Under the pieces are notes generated by a model. That model was not told the DNA's origin, did not search any database, and was given only the letters and a program-made list of their open reading frames with translations. 64,000 nucleotides of DNA, from positions 1-64,000 of the forward strand of contig NZ_JALJDX010000203.1 of NCBI RefSeq assembly GCF_022952855.1, given 5' to 3'. This DNA is from Pseudomonas sp. RGM2987. GTDB taxonomy: Bacteria > Pseudomonadota > Gammaproteobacteria > Pseudomonadales > Pseudomonadaceae. Shown in pieces: positions 45,458 through 55,328 of this stretch (position 1 is the stretch's first letter; each line of letters starts with the position of its first letter). The translations under genes and the position numbers were made by a program.

Positions 45458-48400
45458 ATGGACAACACTGCCGAGCGGCAAAGCAATATGAACGACGGAC
45501 AACCGGCCCCGTTGGCGCAGGCGTCAACGCCACAGTCGGCCCTGGAAAGACTGGCCCGCTGGCAAGCGCATATCGACCCGCGATTGCAAGCCCAGATGAC
45601 CGTGCTGCAAATGCTGGAAGAGTACCTCTTGGTCGAGCTGCGCACCCGTTATCTACAGGGCAATATCGACCCGCATTTTATCGATACGCTGATCGAGACG
45701 GTGCTACGCCGGTTGATCGACCCGCAATGGGTGTTTGCTGACGAAGAGCAGGACGCGCCTTATCGTTGGCCGGAGGGGCCTGATCGGGGTTTTTCGACTG
45801 AGCGCCAGGAGATCATCGTCCAGGTGTTGGAGGGCGCCGCCGCAGGTTTTATCAGGCATTACAAAGACTATTTGCGCCGCTATTGGGCACTGACCGAGCC
45901 TGATCCTGACCTCGAGGGGGTCATCAGCCAGCGGCTCGGAGATCACCAGGCGCGGCTCGACAGGCTATTGCTGCCCCAGCAACTGGCAGGGCTTGAGGTC
46001 GAGGAGCTGCGGGAACGAATTGAAGCTTTCCAGGATGCCTGGCGTCGGATGGGTTCACTGGCCGCATTGGCATCCCCCCAGGAGCGACAGGACCTGGAGG
46101 CAATGACGCGCAAGCAATTGCCCCAATGGTTGCGGTACTTGGATGACGAGCAACTGCGGTTGTTGAAGGCGTATCAGGGCGAGACTGCCCAGGCGCAGGC
46201 CCTGCTGGATGGCTTGCTCGACGGCCTCGGTTCATTGCAGGCCTTTGCCCGGCACCAGGGCAAGGCTTACGTCAGGCATGAGCTGGACATGGAAGTGGAA
46301 CCCGATGCCATACGCGTGCAGTTGCAGTGGCGAGGCGTACTTGACCAGCCACTGCAAACCCACAGCTTGAGCGAGTTGCTGGCGGCCGGGCCGCTGCGCC
46401 CGGACGCGGTGTCGGTGTTCCTGGTGGAAAACGGCGCCATGTTGCGCAACCAGCCGCTGTCGGCGGATTTCATCTCCAGGTTGCTGGCGCAGGTCGATGC
46501 CCCTGCCGGGTACCTGTCGGCGCTGGTCGAACGCTATGCCCGGGCGGATCTGAAAGACGCCATGCTTGATTGGTTTGCGGCGCGGCTGCGCCAGAGTGCG
46601 TTCGTTGCCCGCTGCGCAGGTCATCTGCAGGTCAGCAATCATGATGCGCTCAAGACTCTGTGGGATCCGCAGGCGTCGCCCATCCTGCAGGTGGCCGGCC
46701 TGATACTTCCCAACAACCTGCAGTGTGCCGAGTTGCTGCTGTTCTCCCGCCAGGACCTGCAAGGCGATCTGTTGCTGTACGCCCCGGACAAGCCGGACGG
46801 CCAGGAGTGGATCGAGCTGCCCTCGCTGCGGGCCGTGAGTGCGCAGCTGGGGGCGTGGGTCGAGGAGGAAGCTGGTCGCGAGTACCTGTTGCAGCAACTG
46901 TTCCCCGCCGATCGCCTGCTGGCCCGGGAGTATTTTTCCGGTGTTGCGCAAAAGCCGACTTCATGGGACCTGGGCCAGGATCCCCGCAATGCGGCGACTG
47001 ACTTACAGGCCTGTCTTGAAAACGCCGTGGCGATGGGCCTGGCCAATAACCTGGCGCAGGTGGAGCGCGAACAATCGCCTCGCTGGTACGTGGCGCTGCC
47101 GCTCGAGTCACGACAGATCATCAGCAGCCTGAACCAGGAAATCCGCGTTCATCAGCGCGTTTTCGATGAGCAGATGACCGGCTACGAAGTGTTCATGGAT
47201 TTTGCCAAGCGCACGGTCGCCCAGGCCATCGCCCCGTACATGCTGGGCAAGGGCGTAACGGAACCGGTCGATCCCGCGACGGTGCTCATCGACTACAAGC
47301 CGGGGCTGGCCGGAGGGCCGTCCAGAGTCGCCAACCTGTTGGAGCTGGCGATCCATGGCTACGACGACAATTGGGGAATCGAACACCCGGAAAAAGGCGT
47401 GCGCTCATCGGTTGGGCAGGACCTGGGAAATGTCCGCAGTGCCGATCTGGCGACCTACATTCGCCGTGCTTTCCTGGGCGAGCAGTATGCACGGCAGATC
47501 CGCGCACAGTTTCTGGATGCCCAGGCACCGGTCTACATGAAGCGTCGCCTTGCCCTGCACAACCTGTTGCTGGCTCGGATGGACCGCGACTTGCGCGTTG
47601 CCAGGGCCAGGTCGCAAGTGGATGATCCGGCGTTCTGGTGGCTGACCCGGCAAGTGACGCTGCTGGGCGATGCGTTGCCGGACGATTCTCTATCGGCCAG
47701 GGGCAGTGGCTATCCCGAAAAGGTGGTGCAGCGCGAGGGGCTGATCCGGTTTACCGTCGGCGGCCATGTCGTGGCGGGCGTCTACGTGTTCAGCTACTTC
47801 GAGCCGAGGGCCTTTTATTGGTTGTACACCCCCGACGCCCCGGACGGCGTCTTGCTGCGCCAATACCAGGATTTTTCCGCGGCCATCGCAGCCCGACTGC
47901 ACGACTATGTGCTGGGCCGGGTTGCGCTCTCGGCTCGTGCCGCAGTGAAGCGCTCGTTGGCGGCGCTGGCAGCGGCGACCCGTCGTGTCGATACCTTGCG
48001 CGAATTCAATCGGGTGAACGATATCCGGACCGAGTTCGATGCCAGCATTGAGCGCGCCATCGTTGATGTGCAGGACATCACTCAAAGTCGGGTCGAGGTG
48101 GTACAGAACCAGGTCATCAAGGGCCTGCTCTTCGTGGCCGCGCCTGTGTGCATGGTGTATCCGCCCTTTGCCTTGCTGTTGGATGTTGCCTTTATTGCCG
48201 TCACTTCCCGCCAGGCGACTGAGGCCCATGTGCAGGGCGATACGGACCGCGCACTCGGTCATTGGTTGATGGCGTCCTGGGGCGCGTTGTTCGCCGTGTT
48301 CGGTGCAGCCGGTATCGCCGGTTTGCTGGGAGGGGCTGTCAGGCGCCTGAAACTTGCCGTGCGGCCCTTGTCATTGTCCGCCCAGCGCTTGAGACAGGGC

Positions 48401-49429
48401 ACCTCGGTGCTGGCGAAGGAAGCGGGCCCGGTGATCCAGCCCCTACGATTCAATCCGAAGCAGGCTGTCAGGAAACCCCCCGAGCATCTGCAATTGGTGA
48501 CCGAGGAGGGCATTTTCCATGGCACCTACCTCAGCCCTGCCAGCGCCACCCGGCCGCGTGGTGCTTACTACCTGCGCAGTAACGGTAGGTACTATCAGGT
48601 CAGTAAAGACCCGCACTTCGGTGGCTTGTGCCTGGTGGATGCCCGGCGCCCCGACGCCTTGTACAAATTGCCTATACGCAGAATGGCCAATGGCAAATGG
48701 ACGCACAATGTGGTCGGTCTGCCCGGCGGCAATGAGCAGATGCTTAACCTGGGGCGAGTGAGCAACCTGAGGGAAGCGTTTCCCGGGCATGTTTTTCCGG
48801 ACGTGGCCAGGGGCGCCTTGCAGGGCGAGGCGGTGGTGGCCCGGTTCAGTGAGGCGGTGGCCGACAACTATCTGTTTTCCCTGAACGCGCAGACGTGCGT
48901 GATCGCTTCCTTGTACAACCCGAGCACCCGGGTTGGAGCGGTGATCCATTTCGATCACAACATCCGCCCGCTCATCGAGCGCAGCGTCCGGGATGTGACG
49001 CAACGCCTGGGAGGAGGGGCCAATGACATTCGCGTTACCCTGGCGGGCGGGGACTGGCTCACGGGGACCGACATCGGCGGGCGGGTCCGCTCGGTGATGA
49101 GGCGCCAGGGGCTTGAGCCGGCCTGGGATCATTGGTCGTACTCGTCCTGCTTCGGTAATAGCTATGGTGTCGTACTGGATCTGCGCAGTGGCGTCACTTC
49201 CGTGTTCAAGACCTCGCGCGGTCAGGTCGAACGCTACTACATCCCGGTACTGGCGAGGGCGAAGAACAGCACCGACCCGGTGTCGGTGCGGGCGCGTGGG
49301 TTCATGACGCGGGTGCGCGGCGAACCACTGGTCGCCGATGCCCATGGAGTCGTCCACACCTCCCATGGCGGGCCAGCGACGGCGGCGCAAATCGAATCGC
49401 AAGCACTGCCGACGGTGGTGTTGAGCTGA
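45458..49429 (+). CDS. dermonecrotic-toxin-like protein with C-terminal CheD/CNF-like deamidase domain
   Basis: 1323 residues from ATG 45458 (GGAG 7 bases upstream); the frame is open to 45278. The first about 780 residues are helical and contain the pseudomonad dermonecrotic-toxin-type region (MKRRLALHNLLLARMDRDLR, FTVGGHVVAGVYVFSYFEPR, WLYTPDAPDGVLLRQYQDF). Hydrophobic segments (GLLFVAAPVCMVYPPFALLLDVAF and WLMASWGALFAVFGAAGIAGLLG, about 888-970) may serve translocation. Residues about 1140-1290 match CheD: C1147 in TCVIASLYNPSTRVGAVIHF, H1164 exactly 17 residues later, then LAGGDWLTGTDIGGRVRSVM and GNSYGVVLDLRSGVTSVF. CheD and CNF1 share this glutamine-deamidase fold. No signal peptide, secretion tag or immunity gene is seen. 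Activity is inferred. Confidence 0.85.
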   Translation: MDNTAERQSNMNDGQPAPLAQASTPQSALERLARWQAHIDPRLQAQMTVLQMLEEYLLVELRTRYLQGNIDPHFIDTLIETVLRRLIDPQWVFADEEQDAPYRWPEGPDRGFSTERQEIIVQVLEGAAAGFIRHYKDYLRRYWALTEPDPDLEGVISQRLGDHQARLDRLLLPQQLAGLEVEELRERIEAFQDAWRRMGSLAALASPQERQDLEAMTRKQLPQWLRYLDDEQLRLLKAYQGETAQAQALLDGLLDGLGSLQAFARHQGKAYVRHELDMEVEPDAIRVQLQWRGVLDQPLQTHSLSELLAAGPLRPDAVSVFLVENGAMLRNQPLSADFISRLLAQVDAPAGYLSALVERYARADLKDAMLDWFAARLRQSAFVARCAGHLQVSNHDALKTLWDPQASPILQVAGLILPNNLQCAELLLFSRQDLQGDLLLYAPDKPDGQEWIELPSLRAVSAQLGAWVEEEAGREYLLQQLFPADRLLAREYFSGVAQKPTSWDLGQDPRNAATDLQACLENAVAMGLANNLAQVEREQSPRWYVALPLESRQIISSLNQEIRVHQRVFDEQMTGYEVFMDFAKRTVAQAIAPYMLGKGVTEPVDPATVLIDYKPGLAGGPSRVANLLELAIHGYDDNWGIEHPEKGVRSSVGQDLGNVRSADLATYIRRAFLGEQYARQIRAQFLDAQAPVYMKRRLALHNLLLARMDRDLRVARARSQVDDPAFWWLTRQVTLLGDALPDDSLSARGSGYPEKVVQREGLIRFTVGGHVVAGVYVFSYFEPRAFYWLYTPDAPDGVLLRQYQDFSAAIAARLHDYVLGRVALSARAAVKRSLAALAAATRRVDTLREFNRVNDIRTEFDASIERAIVDVQDITQSRVEVVQNQVIKGLLFVAAPVCMVYPPFALLLDVAFIAVTSRQATEAHVQGDTDRALGHWLMASWGALFAVFGAAGIAGLLGGAVRRLKLAVRPLSLSAQRLRQGTSVLAKEAGPVIQPLRFNPKQAVRKPPEHLQLVTEEGIFHGTYLSPASATRPRGAYYLRSNGRYYQVSKDPHFGGLCLVDARRPDALYKLPIRRMANGKWTHNVVGLPGGNEQMLNLGRVSNLREAFPGHVFPDVARGALQGEAVVARFSEAVADNYLFSLNAQTCVIASLYNPSTRVGAVIHFDHNIRPLIERSVRDVTQRLGGGANDIRVTLAGGDWLTGTDIGGRVRSVMRRQGLEPAWDHWSYSSCFGNSYGVVLDLRSGVTSVFKTSRGQVERYYIPVLARAKNSTDPVSVRARGFMTRVRGEPLVADAHGVVHTSHGGPATAAQIESQALPTVVLS

Positions 49430-49502
49430 GCCCGAACGCCAGGCAAAAAAAGACCCCGGCCATGGGTCCGTAATATTGATCATCCAAGGAAATCACCGGA
49501 CC

Positions 49503-49594
49503 CGTGGCGAGGGAGCTTGCTCCCGCATGAGTGCGAAGCACTCACAAAACCGGGACTGCTTCGCAGTCCAGCGGGAGCAAGCTCCCTCGCCACA
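49503..49594. repeat. REPIN after the CheD-like toxin gene
   Basis: Inverted GTGGCGAGGGAGCTTGCTCC arms with GTGCGAAGCACTC and CTGCTTCGCAGTCC between. It separates the toxin gene from the convergent accC gene. Confidence 0.92.
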
Positions 49595-49665
49595 GTGATC
49601 CAACAAACCTTGAGTGAACCGTATTGCTACCAACGGCCGGGGTTACTTTTTACATCACTTGGGCA

Positions 49666-51021
49666 TCAAGCCTGGCCAGCCAGCTTGTGTTCCAGGTAAT
49701 GGATGTTGACGCCGCCTTTGCAGAAGCCTTCGTCGCGGGTCAGGTCGCGGTGCAGCGGAATGTTGGTCTTGATCCCGTCCACCACGATTTCGTCCAGCGC
49801 ATTGCGCATGCGCGCCATGGCTTCCTCACGGGTTGCCCCGTAGGTGATCAGCTTGCCGATCAACGAATCGTAGTTCGGCGGAACCGCATAACCGCTGTAC
49901 AGGTGCGAATCGACGCGCACGCCATTGCCGCCCGGGGCATGGAAATGCTTGACCGTGCCTGGGCTTGGCATGAAGGTTTTCGGGTCTTCGGCGTTGATCC
50001 GGCATTCCAGCGCGTGACCGCGGATCACAACATCATCCTGAGTAAACGACAGCTTGTTGCCAGCGGCGATGCTGAGCATCTCCTTGACGATGTCGATACC
50101 GGTGACCATCTCCGAAACCGGGTGCTCCACTTGAACACGGGTGTTCATTTCGATGAAGTAGAAACGACCGTTTTCGTAGAGGAATTCGAAGGTGCCGGCG
50201 CCACGGTAGCCGATGTCGATGCAGGCCTTGACGCAGCGAGCCAGGACTTCCTGGCGAGCCTGCTCGTCGATGCCCGGAGCCGGCGCTTCTTCGAGGACCT
50301 TCTGGTGACGACGTTGCAGCGAGCAATCACGGTCGCCCAGGTGAATGGCCTGGCCCTGGCCGTCGGACAGCACCTGGACTTCGACGTGACGTGGGTTGGT
50401 CAGGAATTTTTCCAGGTAGACCATCGGGTTGCCGAACGCCGCGCCTGCTTCGGAGCGGGTCAGTTTCGCCGAGGAAATCAGGTCTTCTTCCTTGTGCACT
50501 ACGCGCATGCCGCGACCACCACCGCCGCCAGCGGCCTTGATGATCACCGGATAACCGACTTCGCGACCAATGCGCAGAGCGGTTTCTTCGTCTTCAGGCA
50601 ACGGGCCGTCGGAACCCGGAACGGTCGGCACGCCGGCAGCGATCATGGCGTGCTTGGCCGACACCTTGTCGCCCATCAGGCGAATGGTTTCGGCTTTCGG
50701 GCCGATGAAGGCAAAACCGGAATTCTCGACCTGTTCGGCGAAGTCGGCGTTTTCCGCCAGGAAGCCATAGCCTGGGTGAATGGCGGTAGCGCCGGTCACT
50801 TCGGCGGCGGCGATGATCGCCGGGATGTGCAGGTAGGAATGCGCAGCCGACGCCGGACCGATGCAGACCGATTCGTCTGCCAGGCCCAGGTGCATCAGTT
50901 CCTTGTCGGCCTTGGAGTAAACGGCGACGGTCTTGATGCCCATCTCTTTGCAGGCACGCAGGATCCGCAGGGCAATTTCACCGCGGTTGGCGATCAGGAC
51001 TTTTTCCAGCTTCGCAGTCAT
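49666..51021 (-). CDS. accC: acetyl-CoA carboxylase, biotin carboxylase subunit AccC
   Basis: ATP-dependent carboxylation of biotin on AccB, the first half-reaction of fatty-acid synthesis. 451 residues from ATG 51021 ([21 protein letters not shown]); a GTG-free longer frame adds seven residues. ATP-grasp motifs [20 protein letters not shown] and [13 protein letters not shown], the catalytic [18 protein letters not shown], and [14 protein letters not shown] are present. It follows accB by 17 bp. Confidence 0.97.
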   Translation of the reverse strand: MTAKLEKVLIANRGEIALRILRACKEMGIKTVAVYSKADKELMHLGLADESVCIGPASAAHSYLHIPAIIAAAEVTGATAIHPGYGFLAENADFAEQVENSGFAFIGPKAETIRLMGDKVSAKHAMIAAGVPTVPGSDGPLPEDEETALRIGREVGYPVIIKAAGGGGGRGMRVVHKEEDLISSAKLTRSEAGAAFGNPMVYLEKFLTNPRHVEVQVLSDGQGQAIHLGDRDCSLQRRHQKVLEEAPAPGIDEQARQEVLARCVKACIDIGYRGAGTFEFLYENGRFYFIEMNTRVQVEHPVSEMVTGIDIVKEMLSIAAGNKLSFTQDDVVIRGHALECRINAEDPKTFMPSPGTVKHFHAPGGNGVRVDSHLYSGYAVPPNYDSLIGKLITYGATREEAMARMRNALDEIVVDGIKTNIPLHRDLTRDEGFCKGGVNIHYLEHKLAGQA

Positions 51022-51038
51022 CGAAGGCTCTCCGCGGT

Positions 51039-51503
51039 TCAAACGATGGTGAACAGCGGTTGGTCGTACTCAACCGGCTGGCCGTCTTCGACGAGGATGG
51101 ACTCGATCACACCGCTGGTTTCAGCTTCGATGTGGTTCATCATCTTCATGGCTTCGACGATGCACAGGGTGTCGCCTTTCTTCACGGTCTGGCCCACTTC
51201 AACGAAGGACGGCGAGCTTGGCGAAGACTTGCGATAGAAGGTACCGACCATAGGCGAACGGGCAACGGTGCCGTTGAGCGTTGGCGCGGCGGCAGCGGCT
51301 GGAGCAGCGGCGGCAGCGGCAGGTGCGGCTGGAGCCGGTGCGGCGGCCGGAGCCTGCATCGGTGCCGGTGCGTAGAACTGCTGGGCCGGGGTCTTGCTGT
51401 GGCGGCTGATGCGTACGGACTCTTCGCCTTCCTTGATCTCGAGCTCGTCGATACCGGACTCTTCCAGCAATTCGATCAGTTTCTTAACTTTACGGATATC
51501 CAT
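51039..51503 (-). CDS. accB: acetyl-CoA carboxylase biotin carboxyl carrier protein AccB
   Basis: Biotinylated carrier of acetyl-CoA carboxylase. 154 residues: N-terminal [32 protein letters not shown], an Ala/Pro-rich flexible linker (about 45-75), and the biotinyl domain with the biotin-accepting lysine in [15 protein letters not shown] and the end QPLFTIV. It is co-transcribed with accC, and aroQ lies 24 bp upstream. Confidence 0.97.
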   Translation of the reverse strand: MDIRKVKKLIELLEESGIDELEIKEGEESVRISRHSKTPAQQFYAPAPMQAPAAAPAPAAPAAAAAAPAAAAAPTLNGTVARSPMVGTFYRKSSPSSPSFVEVGQTVKKGDTLCIVEAMKMMNHIEAETSGVIESILVEDGQPVEYDQPLFTIV

Positions 51504-51527
51504 GAATCATCAACTCCCAAGGGTCGG

Positions 51528-51983
51528 TCAGGGGCGTATAGCTTGTTGTTCAAGCTGCTCTAGTGCGGCCTCCAAGGCCAGCCGGTAACCGCTGGCGCCA
51601 AGGCCGCAGATCACTCCCACCGCTACGTCGGAGAAGTAAGAGTGATGGCGGAAAGGTTCGCGTTTGTGCACGTTGGACAAATGCACTTCGATGAATGGGA
51701 TGCTCACCGCCAGCAGCGCGTCACGTAATGCGACACTTGTATGTGTAAAAGCTGCGGGATTGATCAAAATGAAGTCCACGCCTTCGCCGCGCGCGGCATG
51801 GATGCGGTCGATCAATTCGTACTCGGCGTTGCTTTGCAGATGGAGCAGGTGATGGCCTGCGGCGCGGGCCCGCTGCTCCAGGTCCTGGTTGATCTGGGCC
51901 AGGGTCACAGCCCCGTAGACGCCCGGTTCACGGGTGCCAAGCAGGTTCAAGTTGGGTCCATGCAGGACCAATAGGGTCGCCAT
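51528..51983 (-). CDS. aroQ: type II 3-dehydroquinate dehydratase AroQ
   Basis: Third step of the shikimate pathway. 151 residues with the type II signature [21 protein letters not shown] at the N terminus (catalytic Tyr in GVYG), [42 protein letters not shown] and [19 protein letters not shown]. It heads the aroQ-accB-accC cluster. The roughly 640 bp upstream hold REPs and a dispersed repeat and no gene until 52625. Confidence 0.97.
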   Translation of the reverse strand: MATLLVLHGPNLNLLGTREPGVYGAVTLAQINQDLEQRARAAGHHLLHLQSNAEYELIDRIHAARGEGVDFILINPAAFTHTSVALRDALLAVSIPFIEVHLSNVHKREPFRHHSYFSDVAVGVICGLGASGYRLALEAALEQLEQQAIRP

Positions 51984-52181
51984 CTGCTATTCCTTGTTCT
52001 CTGTGAGCAGGTGTCAGAACCCGGCGACTATGCCGCAAAGGCTTGATGACTGTCCAGTTCTCGGCAATAGGCGGCACGATGAGCGATGTTTGCGGGAAAT
52101 TTGTGACCATGGCCCTAAGTTTGGTCACTCAAGCCGCACAGGTTTTCACTGATCAGAAAAATCACAAACAGCCAAGGTCCT

Positions 52182-52211
52182 CTGTGGGAGCGAGCCTGCT
52201 CGCGATGGCGG
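52182..52211. repeat. REP element beside the large dispersed repeat
   Basis: TGTGGGAGCGAGCCTGCTCG core, a slightly diverged copy. With the REP at 52577-52604 it brackets the 311-bp repeat. Confidence 0.8.
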
Positions 52212-52239
52212 CCTGATGGCCTGTATGGATTTTGACCAT

Positions 52240-52550
52240 GTACATATCCATTTCTGCGGTAACGGCCACTTATGGTTCCGCCCTGACGGCGGGTCACTTT
52301 TGAAAAGGCGCCAAAAGTAACCAAAAGCGCCTTGCCCCACCACTGGGCACCTCGCCAAGGCTCGGTGTCCCCTCACTCCGGCATTGCTCCGTGGGCCCGC
52401 CGCGAAGGGCGATCCATGGCCCTGCGCGGCTAACCCGGCATCCATGCCGGGTTGCCCACTACGCAATACCTGCGTTCGGCCCTTGTGGTTAACGGGGCGC
52501 CCAAGATCAAAAGCCAAAGCCAAAGCGAGGCGGTCTGAAGGCCGGCCTGG
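52240..52550 (+). repeat. large (about 311 bp) dispersed repeat, copy B
   Basis: Inverted with respect to the copy at 20195-20506 and alike over nearly all its length, with scattered substitutions and a few short indels. It contains the palindrome ACCCGGCATCCATGCCGGGT and several further self-complementary pieces (CGCCCTGACGGCG, GGGCGATCCATGGCCC). Open frames inside it are not conserved between copies and are not called. Confidence 0.85.
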
Positions 52551-52576
52551 TTGTTTCGGTTGTACCTCGATCCAAA

Positions 52577-52604
52577 TGTGGGAGCAAGCTTGCTCGCGAT
52601 GTGG
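52577..52604. repeat. REP element beside the large dispersed repeat
   Basis: TGTGGGAGCAAGCTTGCTCG core, in the same orientation as the REP at 52182-52211 and 21 bp before the stop of the minus-strand hypothetical gene. Confidence 0.8.
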
Positions 52605-52624
52605 CCTCACAGTCGCTCTATCTC

Positions 52625-53077
52625 TCAACTCCCAGGACTTGATCGCAAGTAAATAGCCACAGGTGTGTACTCGTCGCCATTGGCATGTCGATAAAGGGTA
52701 TTGCTGTGGTAGTCATAGATTTCTTTATCAACCACCACAGTAACCGTCTCTCCCTGCACATCGACGGTTATGGACTCATCCCGAGTGACGAGGAACGGCG
52801 TTGCGGTTTTCAATTCTGAAAGGATGTCGCTGTCGGCAATCAGAGATTGATAGACGTAGTACCGATAACTGAAGGGCACCGTCGCGCCGCCACGGTCGTC
52901 CTTGACGCCATAGATAAAGGCGTTGTGAGTCAGGGGAGATCGTAATACCACCTGTGTCAGTTGAGGCGTATTGCGAGAGAAGAAACATAACCAACTGACG
53001 TAGGCCAGCGCGAGAACAAGCACTACGCAAATGACCGCGAGAGGGCCGGGCTTACTAGACGTTCCTGAATCTGGCAT
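52625..53077 (-). CDS. hypothetical membrane-anchored protein
   Basis: 150 residues, family not recognised. One N-terminal membrane segment (LAVICVVLVLALAYVSWLCFF, about 13-33) is followed by a periplasmic beta-rich domain (LTQVVLRSPLTHNAFIYGVK, GGATVPFSYRYYVYQSL, ESITVDVQGETVTVVVDKEI). There is no lipobox. It stands alone between aroQ and the chemotaxis transducer gene, where P. aeruginosa has dipZ (recalled), flanked by repeats, so it is probably an accessory gene. The 252 bp upstream hold nothing recognised. Confidence 0.7.
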   Translation of the reverse strand: MPDSGTSSKPGPLAVICVVLVLALAYVSWLCFFSRNTPQLTQVVLRSPLTHNAFIYGVKDDRGGATVPFSYRYYVYQSLIADSDILSELKTATPFLVTRDESITVDVQGETVTVVVDKEIYDYHSNTLYRHANGDEYTPVAIYLRSSPGS

Positions 53078-53329
53078 ACCTTATCTCCTCCTTGATCCAT
53101 CGCTGACCGACTGGATCGCCACCGAGCGGGGCTCGTCCCCGCCGTGTGCCAAATTCCGCCGTGGTTGTATCGGTTGCTCCCATAACGTTTGCGCTCGGGA
53201 TAAGCAACCTAGCACTTGGATAACCGTTCAAGAGCGCCACGGATTTTTCCCATGCACATCTCAGAGATATCCTTCATCTAGATGTAGGTATTTCCGACAG
53301 CTTCAGGCGTTTCAATAAACAACCAATGC

Positions 53330-55276
53330 TCACACCCGAAACGCCTGCACCGCCGTATGCAACCTGCCACCGAGCACCAGTAGGTTGTCACCCTGTTGCC
53401 GGCCCTGGCCGATTCGCAGCAGGTTGTCCCCGCCCAGTTGGTGGATCCGTTCGCTGTGATCGCGGATTTCGCTGACGGCGCCGCTTTGTTGCGCGGTGAC
53501 GTCGGCGATGCGTACCGCGGTATCGGCGATGGTCTGGATGGCGCCGACGATTTCATCCAGCGCGCCGTCGGCCGCTTGTGCCTGGCTGGCGGTGGCTTCG
53601 GCGTGTTCGACCTGGGCGCGCATGCCGTCCACCGATTGGCGGGCGGCCAGTTGCAGGCGGGCGATCAGTGCCTGGATCTCGGCGGTAGCCCCGGCGGTGC
53701 GTTGGGCCAGGGAGCGGACTTCCTCGGCCACCACCGCGAAACCCCGGCCCATTTCCCCGGCGCGGGCGGCTTCGATGGCGGCGTTCAGCGCCAGCAGGTT
53801 GGTCTGGTCGGCAATCGAGCGGATCACTGTCAGCACGCCGCCGATGGTGGCCGACTCTTCGGCCAGTTGTTCGATCATCTGCGCGTTGCCTTGCACTTCT
53901 CCCACCAGTGCATGCAGGCCGGTAAGGCTCAGGCCGATGACTTTCTGCCCTTGCTCCACAGCCTCGCCGGCGCTGCGGCTGGCGTCGGCGGCCTGGCTGG
54001 CGTCTCCGGCCACTTGCTGGATGGTCGCCTCCAATTCGCTGAGGGAATCACGGATCAGCGCCGTGTCACTGGCCTGATCCTCGGCGCCACCGTGCAATTC
54101 GCCACTGAGGTCGGCCAGGGTCCGGCTGCTGTCGGCGACCTGTTCGGCGTTCACCCGGATGGTGCCCACCAGATCCACCAGATAAGCCCGCAGCCGATTG
54201 AGCGAGGCCTGGATGTCCTGCAATTCGCGGTTGCTGGCGCCGACATGAATATCGTCGCTGAAATCACCCTCGGCCCAAGTCGACAGGGCCGGTGCCAGGT
54301 GCGTCAGGGTTCGGGCCAGGCGCCGCTGCAAGGTGTCGATCAGCAGCGCGATCAACAGGATCAGGCCAATCATCAGCCCCTGGATCAGTCGGACCTCTCC
54401 CTGGATCTGTCCATGCTGGGCTCGTACCGCAGGTTCCATGGCATCGATCGCCTGTTGCACGTCAGCGGTCTTCACGTGCGTGGCGTTGCTCAGCTCGGTG
54501 CGTTTCTGGATCAGGTTGCGGGTGCGCGCCAGCTCGGCGGGGTAGCGCCCCAGCAGGCTGTTGAGCTCGCGCTTGAGGGCGATGCCGGCGTCTTCGGCGG
54601 CGGCTTTTTCCTCGGTTTGCAGACCCATCAGGGCAGCAAAGTCATCACCGGCGGTTTCGCTGCTGGCCGTAACGCCGAGCAACGGCAGGCCGTCGATGTG
54701 TTCGGCCTGGGTGCGGATGCTGGCCAGTTCCCGCTCCGCATCGGCGGCCAGTTCGCTGCGACCGCTGCTGACCAGTTTGTCCCGCGCCAGGGACAACCGG
54801 CCCAGGTGCTGCGACGCTTCGAACAACGGCGGCAGGTAGGCCTGGGCGCCGTTGGCGTAGCGGACAAGTTGGTCGAGGCTGGCGCTCAGCTCACGTTCGG
54901 CCTGCAACAGCAGGGCCTGTGGGTCACCGGCCAGCTTGCCGGCAGCCAACAGATCGGTCTTGCTGAATTCGTCCAGGTTGGACAGGCTCGGGCGCAGGGT
55001 CCTGGCCAGTTCCGGCGGGAATTGATCGAGTTCCTTTTGCAGGGTTTCCAGGGCCTGGGTGGCCGCGCTCAGGCGCAAGGCATCACCATTGCCCAGATAC
55101 TCCTCGATGTTGCGCGCCACCTCACCCTGGAATTGCCGCGACAGGCCCAGGTAGCGTTCCATCAGCAGGTAAGGGCGTTCCAGGGCGATCTGCGACCACC
55201 ACAATGTGGCCCCCAGCCCCAGGCACACGGCAACTAAAAGAACGGTATTGAGATTGGTCAGCAGCTTCAGGCGCAT
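53330..55276 (-). CDS. methyl-accepting chemotaxis transducer, CtpL-like
   Basis: 648 residues. Two membrane spans (about 10-28 and 300-320) bracket a long helical periplasmic sensing domain. A HAMP-like stretch follows ([21 protein letters not shown]), then the signalling hairpin with the invariant tip [40 protein letters not shown]. Position between accC-accB-aroQ and gcbA corresponds to PA4844 CtpL, a phosphate and aromatic-compound transducer (recalled); the ligand here is not known. No C-terminal CheR-binding pentapeptide is seen. Confidence 0.9.
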   Translation of the reverse strand: MRLKLLTNLNTVLLVAVCLGLGATLWWSQIALERPYLLMERYLGLSRQFQGEVARNIEEYLGNGDALRLSAATQALETLQKELDQFPPELARTLRPSLSNLDEFSKTDLLAAGKLAGDPQALLLQAERELSASLDQLVRYANGAQAYLPPLFEASQHLGRLSLARDKLVSSGRSELAADAERELASIRTQAEHIDGLPLLGVTASSETAGDDFAALMGLQTEEKAAAEDAGIALKRELNSLLGRYPAELARTRNLIQKRTELSNATHVKTADVQQAIDAMEPAVRAQHGQIQGEVRLIQGLMIGLILLIALLIDTLQRRLARTLTHLAPALSTWAEGDFSDDIHVGASNRELQDIQASLNRLRAYLVDLVGTIRVNAEQVADSSRTLADLSGELHGGAEDQASDTALIRDSLSELEATIQQVAGDASQAADASRSAGEAVEQGQKVIGLSLTGLHALVGEVQGNAQMIEQLAEESATIGGVLTVIRSIADQTNLLALNAAIEAARAGEMGRGFAVVAEEVRSLAQRTAGATAEIQALIARLQLAARQSVDGMRAQVEHAEATASQAQAADGALDEIVGAIQTIADTAVRIADVTAQQSGAVSEIRDHSERIHQLGGDNLLRIGQGRQQGDNLLVLGGRLHTAVQAFRV

Positions 55277-55328
55277 CGAGTGTCTACCACGGGCAGAATC
55301 GTAAGTGCCTGAATTTATTGCGCTAGGG

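Noticed and set aside
52384..52656. Small plus-strand open frame in the dispersed repeat
   Set aside because: Reading frame and product differ between the two repeat copies, so it is not under coding selection.
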